Below, piece by piece: positions 1-9,855 of a stretch of DNA of 64,000 nucleotides. The position numbers and the translations under genes are program-made. The stretch's first letter is position 1; each line of letters begins with the position of its first letter. A model generated the notes under the pieces. That model did not search any database and was not told where the DNA came from. It saw only the letters and a program-made list of their open reading frames with translations. Origin of the DNA: Photobacterium chitinilyticum (GTDB taxonomy: Bacteria; Pseudomonadota; Gammaproteobacteria; Enterobacterales; Vibrionaceae); assembly GCF_004104355.1 (NCBI RefSeq), contig NZ_RJLM01000004.1:186001-250000 (forward strand), given 5' to 3'.

Positions 1-1
1 G

Positions 2-322
2 ATTCGATACTTGCAGCAATATTGCCTGAAAGGTGTTCGTTCCCAGCAGGGCACATTGTTAATCAACAACCAGTTGCGCCAGCATGTTTGTTTCAAACAA
101 ATTAACCTAAATATGTCGTTGCCAAGCATCGGGTTGTTCGATTTGATCTTGCTTCGTAATGTTCTTATCTATTTCTCGGCGGAAACTAAGCGTGATGTTG
201 TGTTGCGAATATTGGAGAAGCTCAAACCCGGTGGTTATTTGATTGTTGGTCATTCCGAAACAATTACTGGGATCAGTGATCAGCTGCGTCTGATAAAGCC
301 CAGTATTTATCAAAAGGTATGA
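2..322 (+). CDS. cheR: CheR chemotaxis methyltransferase, C-terminal part
   Basis: The C-terminal ~106 residues of CheR are visible; the gene enters from the left window edge. CheR transfers methyl groups from S-adenosylmethionine to glutamates of chemoreceptors. The visible part carries the family's FDLILLRNVLIYF stretch of the Rossmann-like methyltransferase fold, followed by LKPGGYLIVGHSET, both typical of CheR near the end of the SAM-binding domain. The reading frame is open to base 2, so no start can be given. cheB follows 41 bases downstream on the same strand, so the two antagonistic receptor-modifying enzymes are probably co-transcribed. No other che genes are visible on this side. 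Confidence 0.93.
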   Translation: MRYLQQYCLKGVRSQQGTLLINNQLRQHVCFKQINLNMSLPSIGLFDLILLRNVLIYFSAETKRDVVLRILEKLKPGGYLIVGHSETITGISDQLRLIKPSIYQKV

Positions 323-363
323 TGGCAATTGCATCAAGGATTCGGCATTTTTAGGTAGGTGAT

Positions 364-1446
364 ATGGAAAGAAAAAAAATAAAGGTCATGGTGGTCGATG
401 ATTCGGCCGTTGTCCGCCAAGTCGTATCTTCTGTATTGAAAACCGACAGCGAAATTGAGGTTTGTGGCGCTGTTGCCGATCCTCTATTTGCGATGACAAG
501 GATGCGGATGCAGTGGCCTGATGTCATTGTGCTCGATATTGAAATGCCTAGAATGGACGGGATTTCATTTCTAAAGAAAATAATGGCTGAACGGCCTACA
601 CCTGTGGTGATTTGCTCTACTTTAACGGAGAAAGGGGCGGAAACCACCATTCAGGCGATCTCGGCCGGTGCGGTTGAGATCATTACCAAGCCAAAGGTCG
701 GATTAAAAGGCTTCCTACACGATTCTGCCAAGGTGCTGATTGGTGCCGTCAAGGCAGCCAGCAAGGCGAATTTAAAGCCTCTTCAGTCCGCTTCCGTTAA
801 AGCTTCAAACTTAAAAGTTCAGCCTAAGTTGACAGCAGACAGTGTAATCGCTGGCGGAAAGACCTCAAGCCTGAAAACGACAGAGCAAATTGTTGCAATC
901 GGTACGTCGACGGGGGGCACCCAGGCACTTGAAATCGTATTGAAGGCCTTGCCTCGGTTGTCGCCGGGCATTGTTGTTGTGCAGCATATGCCAGAGAAAT
1001 TTACCGCTGCCTTTTCAGATCGGCTGAACAGTTTATGCGAGATCAACGTTAAAGAAGCCAAACACCGAATGCGTGTACTGCCTGGCCAGGCTTTGATTGC
1101 CCCCGGAGGGAAGCACATGCTGCTTAAGCGGAGCGGGGCACAATACTATGTCGAGGTGATTGATGGTCCGTTAGTCAGTCGTCACCGTCCTTCGGTCGAT
1201 GTGCTGTTTCGCTCGGTGGCCCAATCGGCGAGTGCCAATGCGTTGGGGATCATTATGACGGGTATGGGAGATGATGGCGTTAAGGGTATGCTGGAGATGC
1301 GGCAGGCCGGTGCGCATACGTTGGCACAAGATGAGGCAAGCTGTGTGGTATACGGTATGCCTAAGGAAGCCGTTAACCGGGGGGCGGTTGAACGTAGTTT
1401 ACCGCTGGTCGAGATCCCGCAGGCAATCCTTGACTACAGTCAGTAG
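364..1446 (+). CDS. cheB: CheB protein-glutamate methylesterase/deamidase
   Basis: CheB removes methyl groups from (and deamidates) chemoreceptors and is activated by phosphorylation. The 360-residue protein has a receiver domain (about residues 6-125) with the acidic pair D12/D13 and phosphoacceptor D58 in [11 protein letters not shown], a linker, and the esterase domain (about 170-355). The catalytic triad is visible: Ser182 in GTSTGG, His in QHMPEKF, and Asp in MTGMGDDG. The length is normal for the family. It starts at ATG with a modest upstream GTAGGTG. It follows cheR by 41 bases and is convergent with the mechanosensitive channel gene. Confidence 0.96.
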   Translation: MERKKIKVMVVDDSAVVRQVVSSVLKTDSEIEVCGAVADPLFAMTRMRMQWPDVIVLDIEMPRMDGISFLKKIMAERPTPVVICSTLTEKGAETTIQAISAGAVEIITKPKVGLKGFLHDSAKVLIGAVKAASKANLKPLQSASVKASNLKVQPKLTADSVIAGGKTSSLKTTEQIVAIGTSTGGTQALEIVLKALPRLSPGIVVVQHMPEKFTAAFSDRLNSLCEINVKEAKHRMRVLPGQALIAPGGKHMLLKRSGAQYYVEVIDGPLVSRHRPSVDVLFRSVAQSASANALGIIMTGMGDDGVKGMLEMRQAGAHTLAQDEASCVVYGMPKEAVNRGAVERSLPLVEIPQAILDYSQ

Positions 1447-1512
1447 ATAGAATGCCTGTTATTCGCCACAGTGTTTGTCTACTGGCTGGGCAGAGTATTG
1501 TCTGTCGAGATG

Positions 1513-4500
1513 TTAACGGCAGAGTGGATGGGCCTGTTTGTCCTTGATCGTGACTTCCAGCTGTGGATGGGCAATGCTGATATTGTGCCGGATAAACTTG
1601 GTTTTTATCCGGTTGTGTAGGTCATGGGTTAAACTCAGTCGGTGGGCAGTTTCTGCCGCATAGGCCCGGACTTCAAAGTTTTGGCTATCGGCGGTCAGGG
1701 TCAGGAAAAAGACCTCGGGAGCCGGGTTATCCAATACCAGTTCGCATTCTTCTGCCGCTTCGAATAGTAGCTTGGTCACAAGTTCGCTGTCAGCAAGGTA
1801 TTTGACGCTGATAGAAATCGTTACTCGGGTAATAGGATCGGATAGCGACCAGTTAATAAACTGCTCGGTGACGAATGCCTTGTTTGGCACTATGACTTCC
1901 TTGCGGTCCCAGTCCACAATTGTTGTAGCCCGTGTTTTGATGACTGCCACTACACCGGTTAACTGGCGGATAGTGACGGTATCACCGATACGGATCGGTT
2001 TTTCGAATAAGATTATGAGCCCTGAAATGAAGTTGGCAAAGATCTCCTGCATGCCAAAGCCCAGCCCTACCCCGAGAGCGGCAACCAGCCATTGCATTTT
2101 TGACCAGTCAAAGCCAATCAGCCCCGAGCCAATGATGATCCCCAGAAATATCGCGATATAGCGTGTTAATGAGGTAATGGCGTAGCCTGTACCCGGAGAG
2201 AGAGCTAAATGTTGCAGAACCAGCAGCTCCATCGCGCCCGGCATGTCACGGGCGATAATGGCGGTAAGCCAGAAGGCTAAGATAGCAAGCAATAGGCTTT
2301 TCAGTGAGATAGCACTGAGCTCATCGATACCATCAATCGTATTGGTAACGTCCCACAGAGTCACATCTTCAAGAAAGGTAATTGCCTGATAAAAATCTGA
2401 CCAGACAACTGCCACAATGGAGAGATAGATCAGTAACAGTAGCGAACGCAGTAGGCGCAGCGATTGAGCACTGATTTTTTCTAAATCGACTTCGGGTTCT
2501 TCGATCTCAATCTGCATCTCGCTTCTGCTGAAGCTATCTTCTTTCTCTTCTTCCATTTCTGCTAATCGTTGAGCCAGAATCTCTTGTCGTTTGGCTTTGG
2601 CTCGGTCAAAGGCCAGACGCCTTTTTTGCAGTAGCATCAGGCGTTTTGTCAGGTAGTAAATAAGTAGGGTGATAACCCCCAGAACTGCTGAGACCTCCAG
2701 TTTCTCCATAACGGATTGTGACGAGGTCAGGTAGCCTTTAAGCGCTGTGTAGTTGAGAGCCTGGGGCATGATGATTAACGTCCACCAAAATAGGTTGTGG
2801 CCAATGTGTGCTTTGCCCTCAGGTATATCACCATAGGTCATGGGAATCTTTTCGTGATATAGCCGCCATAGGAAGAAGCTCACAGCCAGATTGCTGATGA
2901 TAAAGGCAAGTCGGCCGAGAGTGGCACTGACATCAATATCGCTGTAGAGGTTGGCAAAATCCTGTACCACCATCATCGGCAGGTAGATCCACAACAGTTG
3001 CCGATAGTGGGCGAAAGAGTGGTGAACCAAATCAGGATCCCAGTCAAAGTGGCTGATGAACAGGCCATTGGTTCGGACAAGCTCTCGCATGAAGCAAAAT
3101 ACGGCCAGCGCCATGGGGACGGCTAGTGCTTGGCCTAGATGGTGTACAAACGGGTATTGCCAGGCGGCACTGAGCAAGACGCCAATGAGGCCAACGATAA
3201 AAGGAAATGGCCAGGCAAGTATGAAAGAAGCGCAGACGTTGAAAGTACTGAAACGAAATTTATCTTGTGTCACCTTACCAATCATCTGGCTGGTGGTCAT
3301 GAGGTATTTTTTCCAGTGTTTCCTTGCCCAGATGAGTAAAATGATGATGATGGCAAGAAAACTCATCACGAAAATTAGTGTGGCAGTGTCTACAACAGCA
3401 GGAATTTTTATCAGATTGACCCACTGAAAAGGCGAGAAAAACCATTTTAGTTTTTCCCAGGTATTAGCGATAAGACCGAAGCTGAATGGGTTGGCGTTTG
3501 GCGCCCAGAATAGCCGCTTGGTAGCCTGACTTTTCAAGTCGTTCAGGTTGGTATTGAGATTTTCGTAGGCGACTTTTAATGTCGCCTGCTGATAAATAAG
3601 GGTATCAGAATTGTCGAGTAACCTATCCAGTAGGGTGAGGTTAGATTCGATGAGTTCCTGTTCTTTTTTTTGTTGCTCGGGTGTTAACGCCTTGGTCCGC
3701 GGTCGTTGGGCTAGTTCTTTTAGCGAATCATACTGCTGCTTGTATTCGTATTTCTTAATTTGGTTCTGGGCTATGTCCTTATCGAGTGCCTCGATTGGTG
3801 GATTGGCCGGTAGCCGATTTATCCGGGTTTGGAGGTTTTCGCTAAAGGCTGGGCTGAGCTTTAACCATTCAGCCATCGTTTCTAGGTCATCAGCCGTCTT
3901 GTTCACGATGTCTGTTTGTTCGGTGACTGTTTGTTGTTGCTGTTGCACCTGTTCGGCTTTGTCAGAGAGATTGGCAAGAACGCTGGTATAGCGCTTGTTT
4001 TCTTGCAGCAGACGTTTTAGGGACTTAGGTTGGTCGTCAAGCTCTTGCGGTAACTCCTCGTTACTTTTGGTGGATTGGGGGGGATTGACCCGCATAACAC
4101 GGCTAAGTTTTCGCTGCAGGTTGTTGCGGTAGGCCTGACGAGCCTCGATCTCAAGGTTGCTGAGCTGGATACGCTGTTTGGCCAGGGTTCGTCGGTTTCC
4201 CGCACTGAGCTGCTTGGCCTCGAGTGTGTATAGCTGGCTGACATAATACTGATGGGCGATCTCCAAGATTAGAAGTGCATCATCATTATCCGTTTGCTGC
4301 TGCTCATGTTTGAGCAGGTTTTCCGTTTTTTTGACCTTTCCCCGCAACTGTTCAGACAGGTAAGAGAATTCATCGATACCTTGCTCGATAGCTTGTAGGT
4401 CGTTTTTATTATTACTGCGTGTTTGCTCGAGCTGTTCAAGTCTATTATCTTGCTCAGCTATCTCTAGCGTCAGTTCGTCTTGCTTCCAGTCGGTGAAGTC

Positions 4501-4809
4501 TGGAAATTCGGTAGACGAAAAAGCGGTGATTTGAGCAGCAAGATCTTCAGTCTGTTCACTAAAATTGGTGACCAACTCACGGTATTGTCGGGTTTGTCGG
4601 TGAAATTCAACCGTTTTTTCTAACTGGTTTTTTGCCAGAGTGAAGGAATCAAGTGCCTTGATAACCTCGGGGGTTTGGCTTTGCTGCTGAAGCGCGTCTA
4701 TTTTTTTATCAAGTAGCAGCCGTCGAGACTCATTCTCTTCAGAGGCTCCGATGGCTCTCCCCGTCGTGAAAATGAGTAGCAAAAGTAGGAGTGAAAGCCA
4801 TATTCTCAT
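1513..4809 (-). CDS. Large mechanosensitive channel (MscK/MscM family)
   Basis: This is an inner-membrane tension-gated channel of the MscS superfamily, protecting cells during hypo-osmotic shock. The open frame extends to 4908, but the start at 4809 is preferred: it begins with MRIWLSLLLLLLIFTTG, a clear signal peptide, and has AGGGAT upstream. The protein is then ~1098 residues, close to E. coli MscK and MscM. The order is signal peptide, a long coiled-coil periplasmic domain rich in Gln/Glu (about 20-450), an array of membrane helices (about 470-860), and the MscS core (about 880-1090). The core contains the pore-helix stretch GLGFGMQEIFANFISGLI followed by the beta-domain segment EKPIRIGDTVTI. 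MscK and MscM cannot be separated by eye, so no symbol is given. Confidence 0.9.
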   Translation of the reverse strand: MRIWLSLLLLLLIFTTGRAIGASEENESRRLLLDKKIDALQQQSQTPEVIKALDSFTLAKNQLEKTVEFHRQTRQYRELVTNFSEQTEDLAAQITAFSSTEFPDFTDWKQDELTLEIAEQDNRLEQLEQTRSNNKNDLQAIEQGIDEFSYLSEQLRGKVKKTENLLKHEQQQTDNDDALLILEIAHQYYVSQLYTLEAKQLSAGNRRTLAKQRIQLSNLEIEARQAYRNNLQRKLSRVMRVNPPQSTKSNEELPQELDDQPKSLKRLLQENKRYTSVLANLSDKAEQVQQQQQTVTEQTDIVNKTADDLETMAEWLKLSPAFSENLQTRINRLPANPPIEALDKDIAQNQIKKYEYKQQYDSLKELAQRPRTKALTPEQQKKEQELIESNLTLLDRLLDNSDTLIYQQATLKVAYENLNTNLNDLKSQATKRLFWAPNANPFSFGLIANTWEKLKWFFSPFQWVNLIKIPAVVDTATLIFVMSFLAIIIILLIWARKHWKKYLMTTSQMIGKVTQDKFRFSTFNVCASFILAWPFPFIVGLIGVLLSAAWQYPFVHHLGQALAVPMALAVFCFMRELVRTNGLFISHFDWDPDLVHHSFAHYRQLLWIYLPMMVVQDFANLYSDIDVSATLGRLAFIISNLAVSFFLWRLYHEKIPMTYGDIPEGKAHIGHNLFWWTLIIMPQALNYTALKGYLTSSQSVMEKLEVSAVLGVITLLIYYLTKRLMLLQKRRLAFDRAKAKRQEILAQRLAEMEEEKEDSFSRSEMQIEIEEPEVDLEKISAQSLRLLRSLLLLIYLSIVAVVWSDFYQAITFLEDVTLWDVTNTIDGIDELSAISLKSLLLAILAFWLTAIIARDMPGAMELLVLQHLALSPGTGYAITSLTRYIAIFLGIIIGSGLIGFDWSKMQWLVAALGVGLGFGMQEIFANFISGLIILFEKPIRIGDTVTIRQLTGVVAVIKTRATTIVDWDRKEVIVPNKAFVTEQFINWSLSDPITRVTISISVKYLADSELVTKLLFEAAEECELVLDNPAPEVFFLTLTADSQNFEVRAYAAETAHRLSLTHDLHNRIKTKFIRHNISIAHPQLEVTIKDKQAHPLCR

Positions 4810-4964
4810 CACTGATCCCTGTTGTTGGTGAGAAACAGCAAAGCAGGACGCTGCTCTAATGTGATTCTTTGAAGTGTAGCAGTGAATAAAAACAATCGAT
4901 TGGGCCAAGAATGGTACGATTCGGACTATTCATCATCAGTCGTGAATAATTTCAATAAAATTAC

Positions 4965-4993
4965 TTGACCCTAACGCGTTCAGCCATTACATT
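4965..4993 (+). promoter_or_regulatory. Sigma-70 promoter of the serine tRNA pair
   Basis: TTGACC (4965-4970), a 17-base spacer and TACATT (4988-4993) lie about 38 bases before the first tRNA. A GC-rich AGCCGCC discriminator follows, as usual for stable-RNA promoters under stringent control. Seen in sequence; activity is inferred. Confidence 0.65.
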
Positions 4994-5030
4994 AGCCGCC
5001 GTTGAGACGCACAGCGTCGAACAACAATGT

Positions 5031-5118
5031 GGTGAGGTGTCCGAGTGGCTGAAGGAGCACGCCTGGAAAGTGTGTATACGGCAACGTATCGAGGGTTCGA
5101 ATCCCTCCCTCACCGCCA
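5031..5118 (+). tRNA. tRNA-Ser (anticodon GGA)
   Basis: An 88-base serine tRNA including an encoded CCA. The acceptor arm GGTGAGG pairs with CCTCACC, the discriminator is G, the anticodon loop is CTGGAAA (anticodon GGA, reading UCC/UCU), there is a long class II variable arm, and the T-loop is GGTTCGAATCC. It closely resembles the enterobacterial tRNA-Ser(GGA). It is followed after 24 bases by a second serine tRNA, probably on one transcript. Confidence 0.97.
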
Positions 5119-5142
5119 TCATCTTTTAAGGTGAAAAAATTT

Positions 5143-5233
5143 GGAGAGATGGCTGAGTGGTTGAAAGCACCGGTCTTGAAAACCGGCATACGTTTGTAGC
5201 GTATCTAGGGTTCAAATCCCTATCTCTCCGCCA
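5143..5233 (+). tRNA. tRNA-Ser (anticodon TGA)
   Basis: A 91-base serine tRNA with encoded CCA. The acceptor GGAGAGA pairs with TCTCTCC, the anticodon loop is CTTGAAAA with anticodon TGA (reads UCA and related codons), the variable arm is long, and the T-loop is GGTTCAAATCC. It is the second member of the tandem and is followed immediately by a strong terminator. Confidence 0.97.
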
Positions 5234-5240
5234 CATTCGA

Positions 5241-5266
5241 AAGGCTCGCAGAAATGCGAGCCTTTT
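5241..5266 (+). terminator. Rho-independent terminator after the tRNA-Ser pair
   Basis: AAGGCTCGCA and TGCGAGCCTT form a 10-bp stem with a GAAA tetraloop, followed by a T-run. Confidence 0.92.
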
Positions 5267-5739
5267 TTCGTTTTTCATCGTTTATGAAAATTGAGTGTGA
5301 TGGTGCCCAAGGCAATAGCCTGAACTTTTTGAGTAACAATATTTGTTTTCTACTGAAATTTCGAAATGAAGTTTTCTATTTATATAAATAGAAGAATTAT
5401 GAATAGCGACACATTCTGTTAATGCTTGTTTTTTATAATAGACGTTATTATTAATGCGTATTCTTGATAAGAACGCGTTATAGGTTAATTATAACGGGAT
5501 TATTATTATATATAACAAGTATGAGCTCATTATTTAATGGCTGTTATATTTTTCTATTCTTTATAAATGTTTGTTAAACCTTTAATTCGTTGCGGGTGAT
5601 GTTCGTACAGTTCTCTTATTGTACGTATGTTCTATCATTTCAACTTTTACAGTAGGCTTTATCTGTTCTGGTACTGAAGTATCCTCACTTCTATTTTAAT
5701 AAACTCACAACAATAAATATAGAAGGTTAAACTTTAATA
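5267..5739. other. AT-rich intergenic region without a gene
   Basis: About 470 bases, strongly AT-rich compared with the flanks, with no convincing coding frame. Visible structure is limited to a palindrome CTATTTATATAAATAG (5381-5396) and an inverted repeat with CGTACA / TGTACG arms near 5605-5626. The chemoreceptor promoter must lie here, but no -35/-10 pair stands out. The composition would suit H-NS-type silencing; this is inference only. Confidence 0.5.
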
Positions 5740-7374
5740 ATGATTTATAAAAACTTATCTGTAGGAAAGAAAATTGCGGTTGTTTTTGCCGCCATTGCTC
5801 TAATTATTATTGCATTCGGTGTGTTTTTGATGAGTGAGCTGAAATTGGTTCGTGAGGGAACCGTTAACTTTACGGATTCGACGCTACCTAGTGTATTGTC
5901 GGTTGAAGCGTTGAAGTATGAAGTAGCGAGTAATCGAACGACTCAGTTTTTTACATTGACACATCGTAATGACGTCGCAGAAATGAAAAGCACTCTTCAA
6001 CGGACTCAGAGGGATAGTCAGCGTATTGAAGGAATGTTGGATAGTTATGAAGCCACGGTAGCATCTGATCACGAGCGTCAAATTTTTATGCGGGTTAGTA
6101 ATGCCTGGGGGCGCTATGCTGATGCCATTAATGTTTTTGAGTCAGCTGTCGAAATCAATGACTTTGTTAAAGCTGAAAAAGTACTGATTAATACATATAG
6201 TCAGTTTAATGAGTTGATGATTGCTCTTGATGGCTTGCGAGACCTTAATCTTGATTTTGTGGCGAATAATCGCACCGACATGCTTGCAAGTATAGCTCGT
6301 GTTATTACTCTGACTTTCTCTTGTATTTTTGGTTTGTTGATTTTTATGGCAATAATGAACGTGTTCCTGACCCGACAGATCTGTTTGCCTCTTAACTTGG
6401 TGATGACGCTTTCTGGTGAAATTGCATCGGGTAATTTAACGCACTACTTGAAGCGAGATGAAATTGGCAATGATGAACTGGGGATGCTGGCTGATTCCTG
6501 TGTCAAGATGCAGGATAACTTACGAGGACTTGTGGAGGAAATTGTTGCAGCGGTTACCCAGTTGAGTACGGCCGTTGAGGAAGTGAGTGCTGTTTCAGAA
6601 CAGTCTTCGCAAGGGATGAAGCAACAGCAAGATGAAATCACTATGGTTGCGACTGCGATGGATCAGATGAAAGCGACCGTTGCTGATGTTGCTAGTAATA
6701 CTGAAGTGGCATCTGTCTCTGCAACATCGGCGAACGATGAAGCCAAGTTAGGCAGTAAAGATGTACAGCAAAATATAAAATCGATTTTGCAAGTCTCGCA
6801 GGAGATCGAGAATGCTGGTGTATTGGTTGATCAACTTGAAAAAGAGTCAACTAATATCAGCATGGTCGTTGACGTTATCCGCGGTATTGCTGAACAAACA
6901 AATCTGTTGGCACTGAATGCGGCCATTGAGGCTGCGCGTGCAGGAGAACAAGGGCGAGGCTTTGCTGTTGTGGCTGATGAGGTTCGTACTTTGGCTGGGC
7001 GTACCCAAGATTCGACGAGTGAAATAGTGGCCATCATTGATAAACTGCAACAGAGTGCTAGCGAGGCTAAAGAAGCTACGAGTGGAAGTTGCAGCATGAT
7101 CCAGGAGTGCGTTACTCAAAGTTACACTACTGGTGAAACGATTCAGACTATCGAACAGACGGTTGCACAAATTGCTGATATGAGCCATCAGATTGCCAGT
7201 GCGTGCAGTGAGCAGGACTCGGTAACGGAAGAACTAGGCCGCAATATTGAAAGTATCCACCAGTCATCAACTGAGGTGGCTGTTGGTGCAAATCAAACAG
7301 CGAAGGCAAGTGTTGAGTTAAGTCAATTAGCTGCCAATTTACAGTCTATGATGAGCCGATTCCGCGTGTCTTAA
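5740..7374 (+). CDS. Methyl-accepting chemotaxis protein
   Basis: A chemoreceptor that relays a periplasmic signal to CheA/CheW. The 544-residue layout is TM1 (about 11-31), a periplasmic four-helix-bundle-type domain (about 32-186), TM2 (about 188-210), HAMP (about 211-263), and a cytoplasmic coiled coil. The hairpin tip is highly conserved ([20 protein letters not shown], then [18 protein letters not shown], about 383-430). No C-terminal CheR/CheB-tethering pentapeptide is present; it ends [13 protein letters not shown] lies 13 bases before ATG, a rather long spacing. The ligand is unknown. It is a single-gene unit bounded by an AT-rich region and a terminator. Confidence 0.95.
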   Translation: MIYKNLSVGKKIAVVFAAIALIIIAFGVFLMSELKLVREGTVNFTDSTLPSVLSVEALKYEVASNRTTQFFTLTHRNDVAEMKSTLQRTQRDSQRIEGMLDSYEATVASDHERQIFMRVSNAWGRYADAINVFESAVEINDFVKAEKVLINTYSQFNELMIALDGLRDLNLDFVANNRTDMLASIARVITLTFSCIFGLLIFMAIMNVFLTRQICLPLNLVMTLSGEIASGNLTHYLKRDEIGNDELGMLADSCVKMQDNLRGLVEEIVAAVTQLSTAVEEVSAVSEQSSQGMKQQQDEITMVATAMDQMKATVADVASNTEVASVSATSANDEAKLGSKDVQQNIKSILQVSQEIENAGVLVDQLEKESTNISMVVDVIRGIAEQTNLLALNAAIEAARAGEQGRGFAVVADEVRTLAGRTQDSTSEIVAIIDKLQQSASEAKEATSGSCSMIQECVTQSYTTGETIQTIEQTVAQIADMSHQIASACSEQDSVTEELGRNIESIHQSSTEVAVGANQTAKASVELSQLAANLQSMMSRFRVS

Positions 7375-7405
7375 TGATGTTTTAAGTCTCTCTTGTGAGA
7401 GTGGT

Positions 7406-7450
7406 AAAGCCCCGGATTATGCTTTTTGGCAGAAATGGCGGGGCTTTTTT
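7406..7450 (+). terminator. Terminator after the chemoreceptor gene
   Basis: AAAGCCCCG (7406-7414) pairs with CGGGGCTTT (7439-7447), followed by T residues. The loop is long (24 bases). It lies between convergent genes and may serve both. Confidence 0.75.
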
Positions 7451-7462
7451 GTCTCGGTTCGC

Positions 7463-8833
7463 TTATGGCTTAATGTTTTGGTTCAGGTGGAAGAGGTTGT
7501 CGGGATCGTATTGTCGTTTGATCTCTACCAGGCGTTGGTAGTTGGTATCGTAGGCGGCTGATACGCGATCGCCTTCCTCGGCGGTCATGAAGTTGACATA
7601 GGCGCCAGAAGAGGCGAACGGGGTGGTGGCTTTGAAAAATGCTCGGGCCCAGCTAATCGCCTTTTCATCTTCTGACTGATGTTCCCAGCGGGCATGAACG
7701 TTGAGAACAAACTTGGCATCGCGGCTGCTGTAGGCCATAGCACTGGCTGGTACTCTGTTCGATGCACCTGCTAGCTGGCCGATGAAGATCTCGCATTGCG
7801 AGGTTGGCAGCTTGCCTGCGAAGTTGATCAATTGATCCAGCGCATCGTCGCATAATTCACTGAAGTTGTGTGATTTCCAGTAGTTGCGCTGTCCTGCTGT
7901 TAGCAGGGGGTCGAAGGCCTGTTGCCAGTCGGAATAGGGCTGGGCACCTATGTGTTCGCCGTGAGCATTGCCAAAATCACGCAGGGGAGCGATCAGCTTT
8001 TCCCCTTCCTTGATATCACCAACGTAAAAAATTGCTAGAACAATCACTTCTTTGCCGTGGACTGCCTCGGGCAGGAAAGGCAAGGGCGGAGCCTGGCGCA
8101 TCACTACCCAGACGTTCAAATCTTCGGGAGCACTTTTGGTAAACTTGCGATACTGAGTCAGAACCTGTTTGGCCTGCTCGAAAGGAAATACCATAAGACC
8201 TGCGAGGATCTCAGGGCCGACGGGATGGAGCCGGAACTCAAATTCTGTAATCACCCCAAAATTGCCACCGCCACCGCGAATGGCCCAGAACAGATCAGGG
8301 TTTTCGGTTTCGGAAGCGGTTAACTGGCTTCCGTCGGCGGTGACTACCTGTGCCGAGATCAGGTTGTCGATGGTCATGCCATATTTGCGAGTCAGCCAGC
8401 CAAATCCGCCGCCGAGGGTGAGCCCTGCAATGCCTGTGGTGGAGTTGATACCAACAGGAGTCGCTAGGCCATGCTGTTGCACTGCGGCGTCAAAATCACC
8501 CAGGGTTGTGCCGGGTTCGACATAGGCTCGCCGTTTCTCAGGATCGACCCGGACATGGTTCATCTTTGAGAAGTCGATCATCAGGCCATTGTCGCAAATG
8601 GCGCTTCCGGCAATGTTATGGCCGGCGCCGCGGACTGTTATCTCTAGGTTGTTGTCCCGAGCATAGGTGAGGGCCACAGGTACATCCGATGCATTGGCAC
8701 ACTCGACGATAACTGCCGGGCGGCGATCAATCATTGCGTTCCAGATCTGTCGGGTTTCATCGTAGCTGGGATCGCCGGGGACGATCACCCGGCCTTGGAC
8801 TAGATTGCTGAGCTGTTCGTTGAGGTGATTCAT
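7463..8833 (-). CDS. FAD-binding oxidoreductase (PCMH / berberine-bridge-enzyme type)
   Basis: A flavoprotein of the vanillyl-alcohol-oxidase/BBE superfamily, 456 residues; substrate unknown. The N-terminal FAD domain (about 35-205) has VRGAGHNIAGS, with His72 at the usual covalent-flavin position, then GIAGLTLGGGFGWLTRKYG and ENPDLFWAIRGGGGNFGVIT. The second flavin-linking cysteine of bicovalent BBE enzymes is replaced (GWLTRKYG), so single attachment is expected. The C-terminal BBE segment (RQYDPDNLFHLNQNIKP) is present. It is monocistronic, transcribed away from the hemerythrin operon, and has no signal peptide, so it is probably cytosolic. Confidence 0.88.
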   Translation of the reverse strand: MNHLNEQLSNLVQGRVIVPGDPSYDETRQIWNAMIDRRPAVIVECANASDVPVALTYARDNNLEITVRGAGHNIAGSAICDNGLMIDFSKMNHVRVDPEKRRAYVEPGTTLGDFDAAVQQHGLATPVGINSTTGIAGLTLGGGFGWLTRKYGMTIDNLISAQVVTADGSQLTASETENPDLFWAIRGGGGNFGVITEFEFRLHPVGPEILAGLMVFPFEQAKQVLTQYRKFTKSAPEDLNVWVVMRQAPPLPFLPEAVHGKEVIVLAIFYVGDIKEGEKLIAPLRDFGNAHGEHIGAQPYSDWQQAFDPLLTAGQRNYWKSHNFSELCDDALDQLINFAGKLPTSQCEIFIGQLAGASNRVPASAMAYSSRDAKFVLNVHARWEHQSEDEKAISWARAFFKATTPFASSGAYVNFMTAEEGDRVSAAYDTNYQRLVEIKRQYDPDNLFHLNQNIKP

Positions 8834-9013
8834 GTTGACTTCTTCCCTTCTGGTGTTGCCACACTATTGTCTACATCAGTCAAAACTGTAGCATTATTCG
8901 GAGAAATTGCTTCTGAGACGGAGAATCAACTGTCTAGCTGCCAGAACGACTAGATGAGCCCACAACCTCAAGCCAATACTGATATTGATCAACCTTGTAT
9001 AACGCCACCATAA

Positions 9014-9036
9014 AAGATGACTTTAATATACACCTT
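9014..9036 (+). promoter_or_regulatory. Putative NsrR (nitric-oxide-sensing repressor) binding site
   Basis: Two 11-bp arms, AAGATGACTTT and ATATACACCTT, separated by one A, match the 11-1-11 NsrR inverted-repeat consensus at nearly every conserved position. A TAATAT hexamer (9024-9029) inside it could be the -10 element, so bound NsrR would block the promoter. It sits 73 bases before the hemerythrin start. Match seen in sequence; function is inferred from known NsrR targets. Confidence 0.65.
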
Positions 9037-9109
9037 TTGTGGTGTAGGATCGCCTATAAGTTAAAACACTACTTTTTGTAGTTCTATACCATTACGACGC
9101 GAGGTGCAT

Positions 9110-9559
9110 ATGGCTCACATCAATACTTATATGACTCAACATCACAGAAGTTGTGATCACCTGCTAGTTGAGGCAGAAGGCCCTCTAGCTGAAGGTAACT
9201 GGACCGAATTTAGCCATGCGTGGAGTCGCTTCGAAGCTGAAACCTTGCATCATTTTGACTTGGAAGAAGAAATCTTGTTCCCTGAGTTTGAAGCCAAAAC
9301 GGGGATGACTTCTGGCCCGACGATGGTGATGCGCCAAGAGCACGCCCAGGTTCGAGCCCTTTTCAGTCAGATGCAGCAAGCCATTAGCGAGCAGGCCACA
9401 GAACGCGCAATGGGGATTGTGGAAAGCACAATGCTACTTATCCAACAGCATAATATGAAAGAAGAACAGATCCTTTATCCTATGTCGGATGCCCACTTGG
9501 CAAACGGACAGGATATTGTTGCTCAAATGGAAGCAAAGCCAAACGCCACCTTATCGTAA
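9110..9559 (+). CDS. Hemerythrin-domain protein
   Basis: A 149-residue hemerythrin-like four-helix bundle that should bind a diiron centre, used for O2/NO sensing, storage or iron repair. Iron-ligand motifs are visible: HHRSCDHLL near the N-terminus, HHFDLEEEILFPEFE (H..HxxxE type), RQEHAQVR, and HNMKEEQILYPM near the C-terminus. ATG at 9110 is preferred over an upstream GTG because GAGG (9101-9104) is well spaced from it. It is first in a three-gene operon with a DUF2249 protein and an NnrS-like membrane protein, behind an NsrR-like site. That context suggests nitrosative-stress defence, like YtfE/DnrN proteins, although the YtfE N-terminal domain is absent. Confidence 0.88.
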   Translation: MAHINTYMTQHHRSCDHLLVEAEGPLAEGNWTEFSHAWSRFEAETLHHFDLEEEILFPEFEAKTGMTSGPTMVMRQEHAQVRALFSQMQQAISEQATERAMGIVESTMLLIQQHNMKEEQILYPMSDAHLANGQDIVAQMEAKPNATLS

Positions 9560-9576
9560 CTGAGGAAGCAGATTTT

Positions 9577-9855
9577 ATGGATTCTATAGTCACTTTGGAT
9601 GTCAGTGATCTTGAGCCTCCTCAGCCTATGCATAAGATCTGCCAGACGCTCACCACCTTGCAGCCAGGCCAGCTGCTGCACGTTGAGCACAGGCGTAAAC
9701 CCGTTCCTCTGTTTGCCATTCTTGCCCAACAGCAATTTGATTATCGTCATTCCGAAGTGAGTGCAGGCAAGCACTATATTTGGGTTTGGCGTCAAGGCGA
9801 TAAGCAGGCTTATGACAGCTTGATGAGACACTTCGATGAGACTGACTGGACTTAA
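9577..9855 (+). CDS. DUF2249 domain protein
   Basis: A 92-residue small protein with the DUF2249 pattern (LDVSDLEPPQPMHKI near the start, LQPGQLLHVEHRRKPVPLF, and a C-terminal YIWVWRQG strand). This resembles TusA/SirA-like folds and is common in denitrification and NO-response gene clusters. Biochemical function is not established; it may act as a small partner or sulfur/metal-handling protein. It lies 17 bases after the hemerythrin gene and overlaps the next gene by 20 bases, which implies translational coupling in one operon. Confidence 0.8.
   Translation: MDSIVTLDVSDLEPPQPMHKICQTLTTLQPGQLLHVEHRRKPVPLFAILAQQQFDYRHSEVSAGKHYIWVWRQGDKQAYDSLMRHFDETDWT

Noticed and set aside
3056-3991. Long open frames on the plus strand inside the mechanosensitive channel gene
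   Set aside because: They are antisense to well-conserved coding sequence, lack ribosome-binding sites and show low-complexity translations.
4810-4908. N-terminal extension of the mechanosensitive channel to 4908
   Set aside because: It would bury the signal peptide 33 residues inside the protein; the internal ATG at 4809 has a better ribosome-binding site.
5031-5266. tRNA-Ser tandem as an integration site for a mobile element
   Set aside because: No duplicated tRNA 3' end or integrase gene nearby; the following AT-rich spacer contains no gene.
8988-9003. TTGATCAA near the hemerythrin promoter as an FNR box
   Set aside because: The two halves are adjacent without the required 4-base spacer, so it does not fit the FNR consensus TTGAT-N4-ATCAA.
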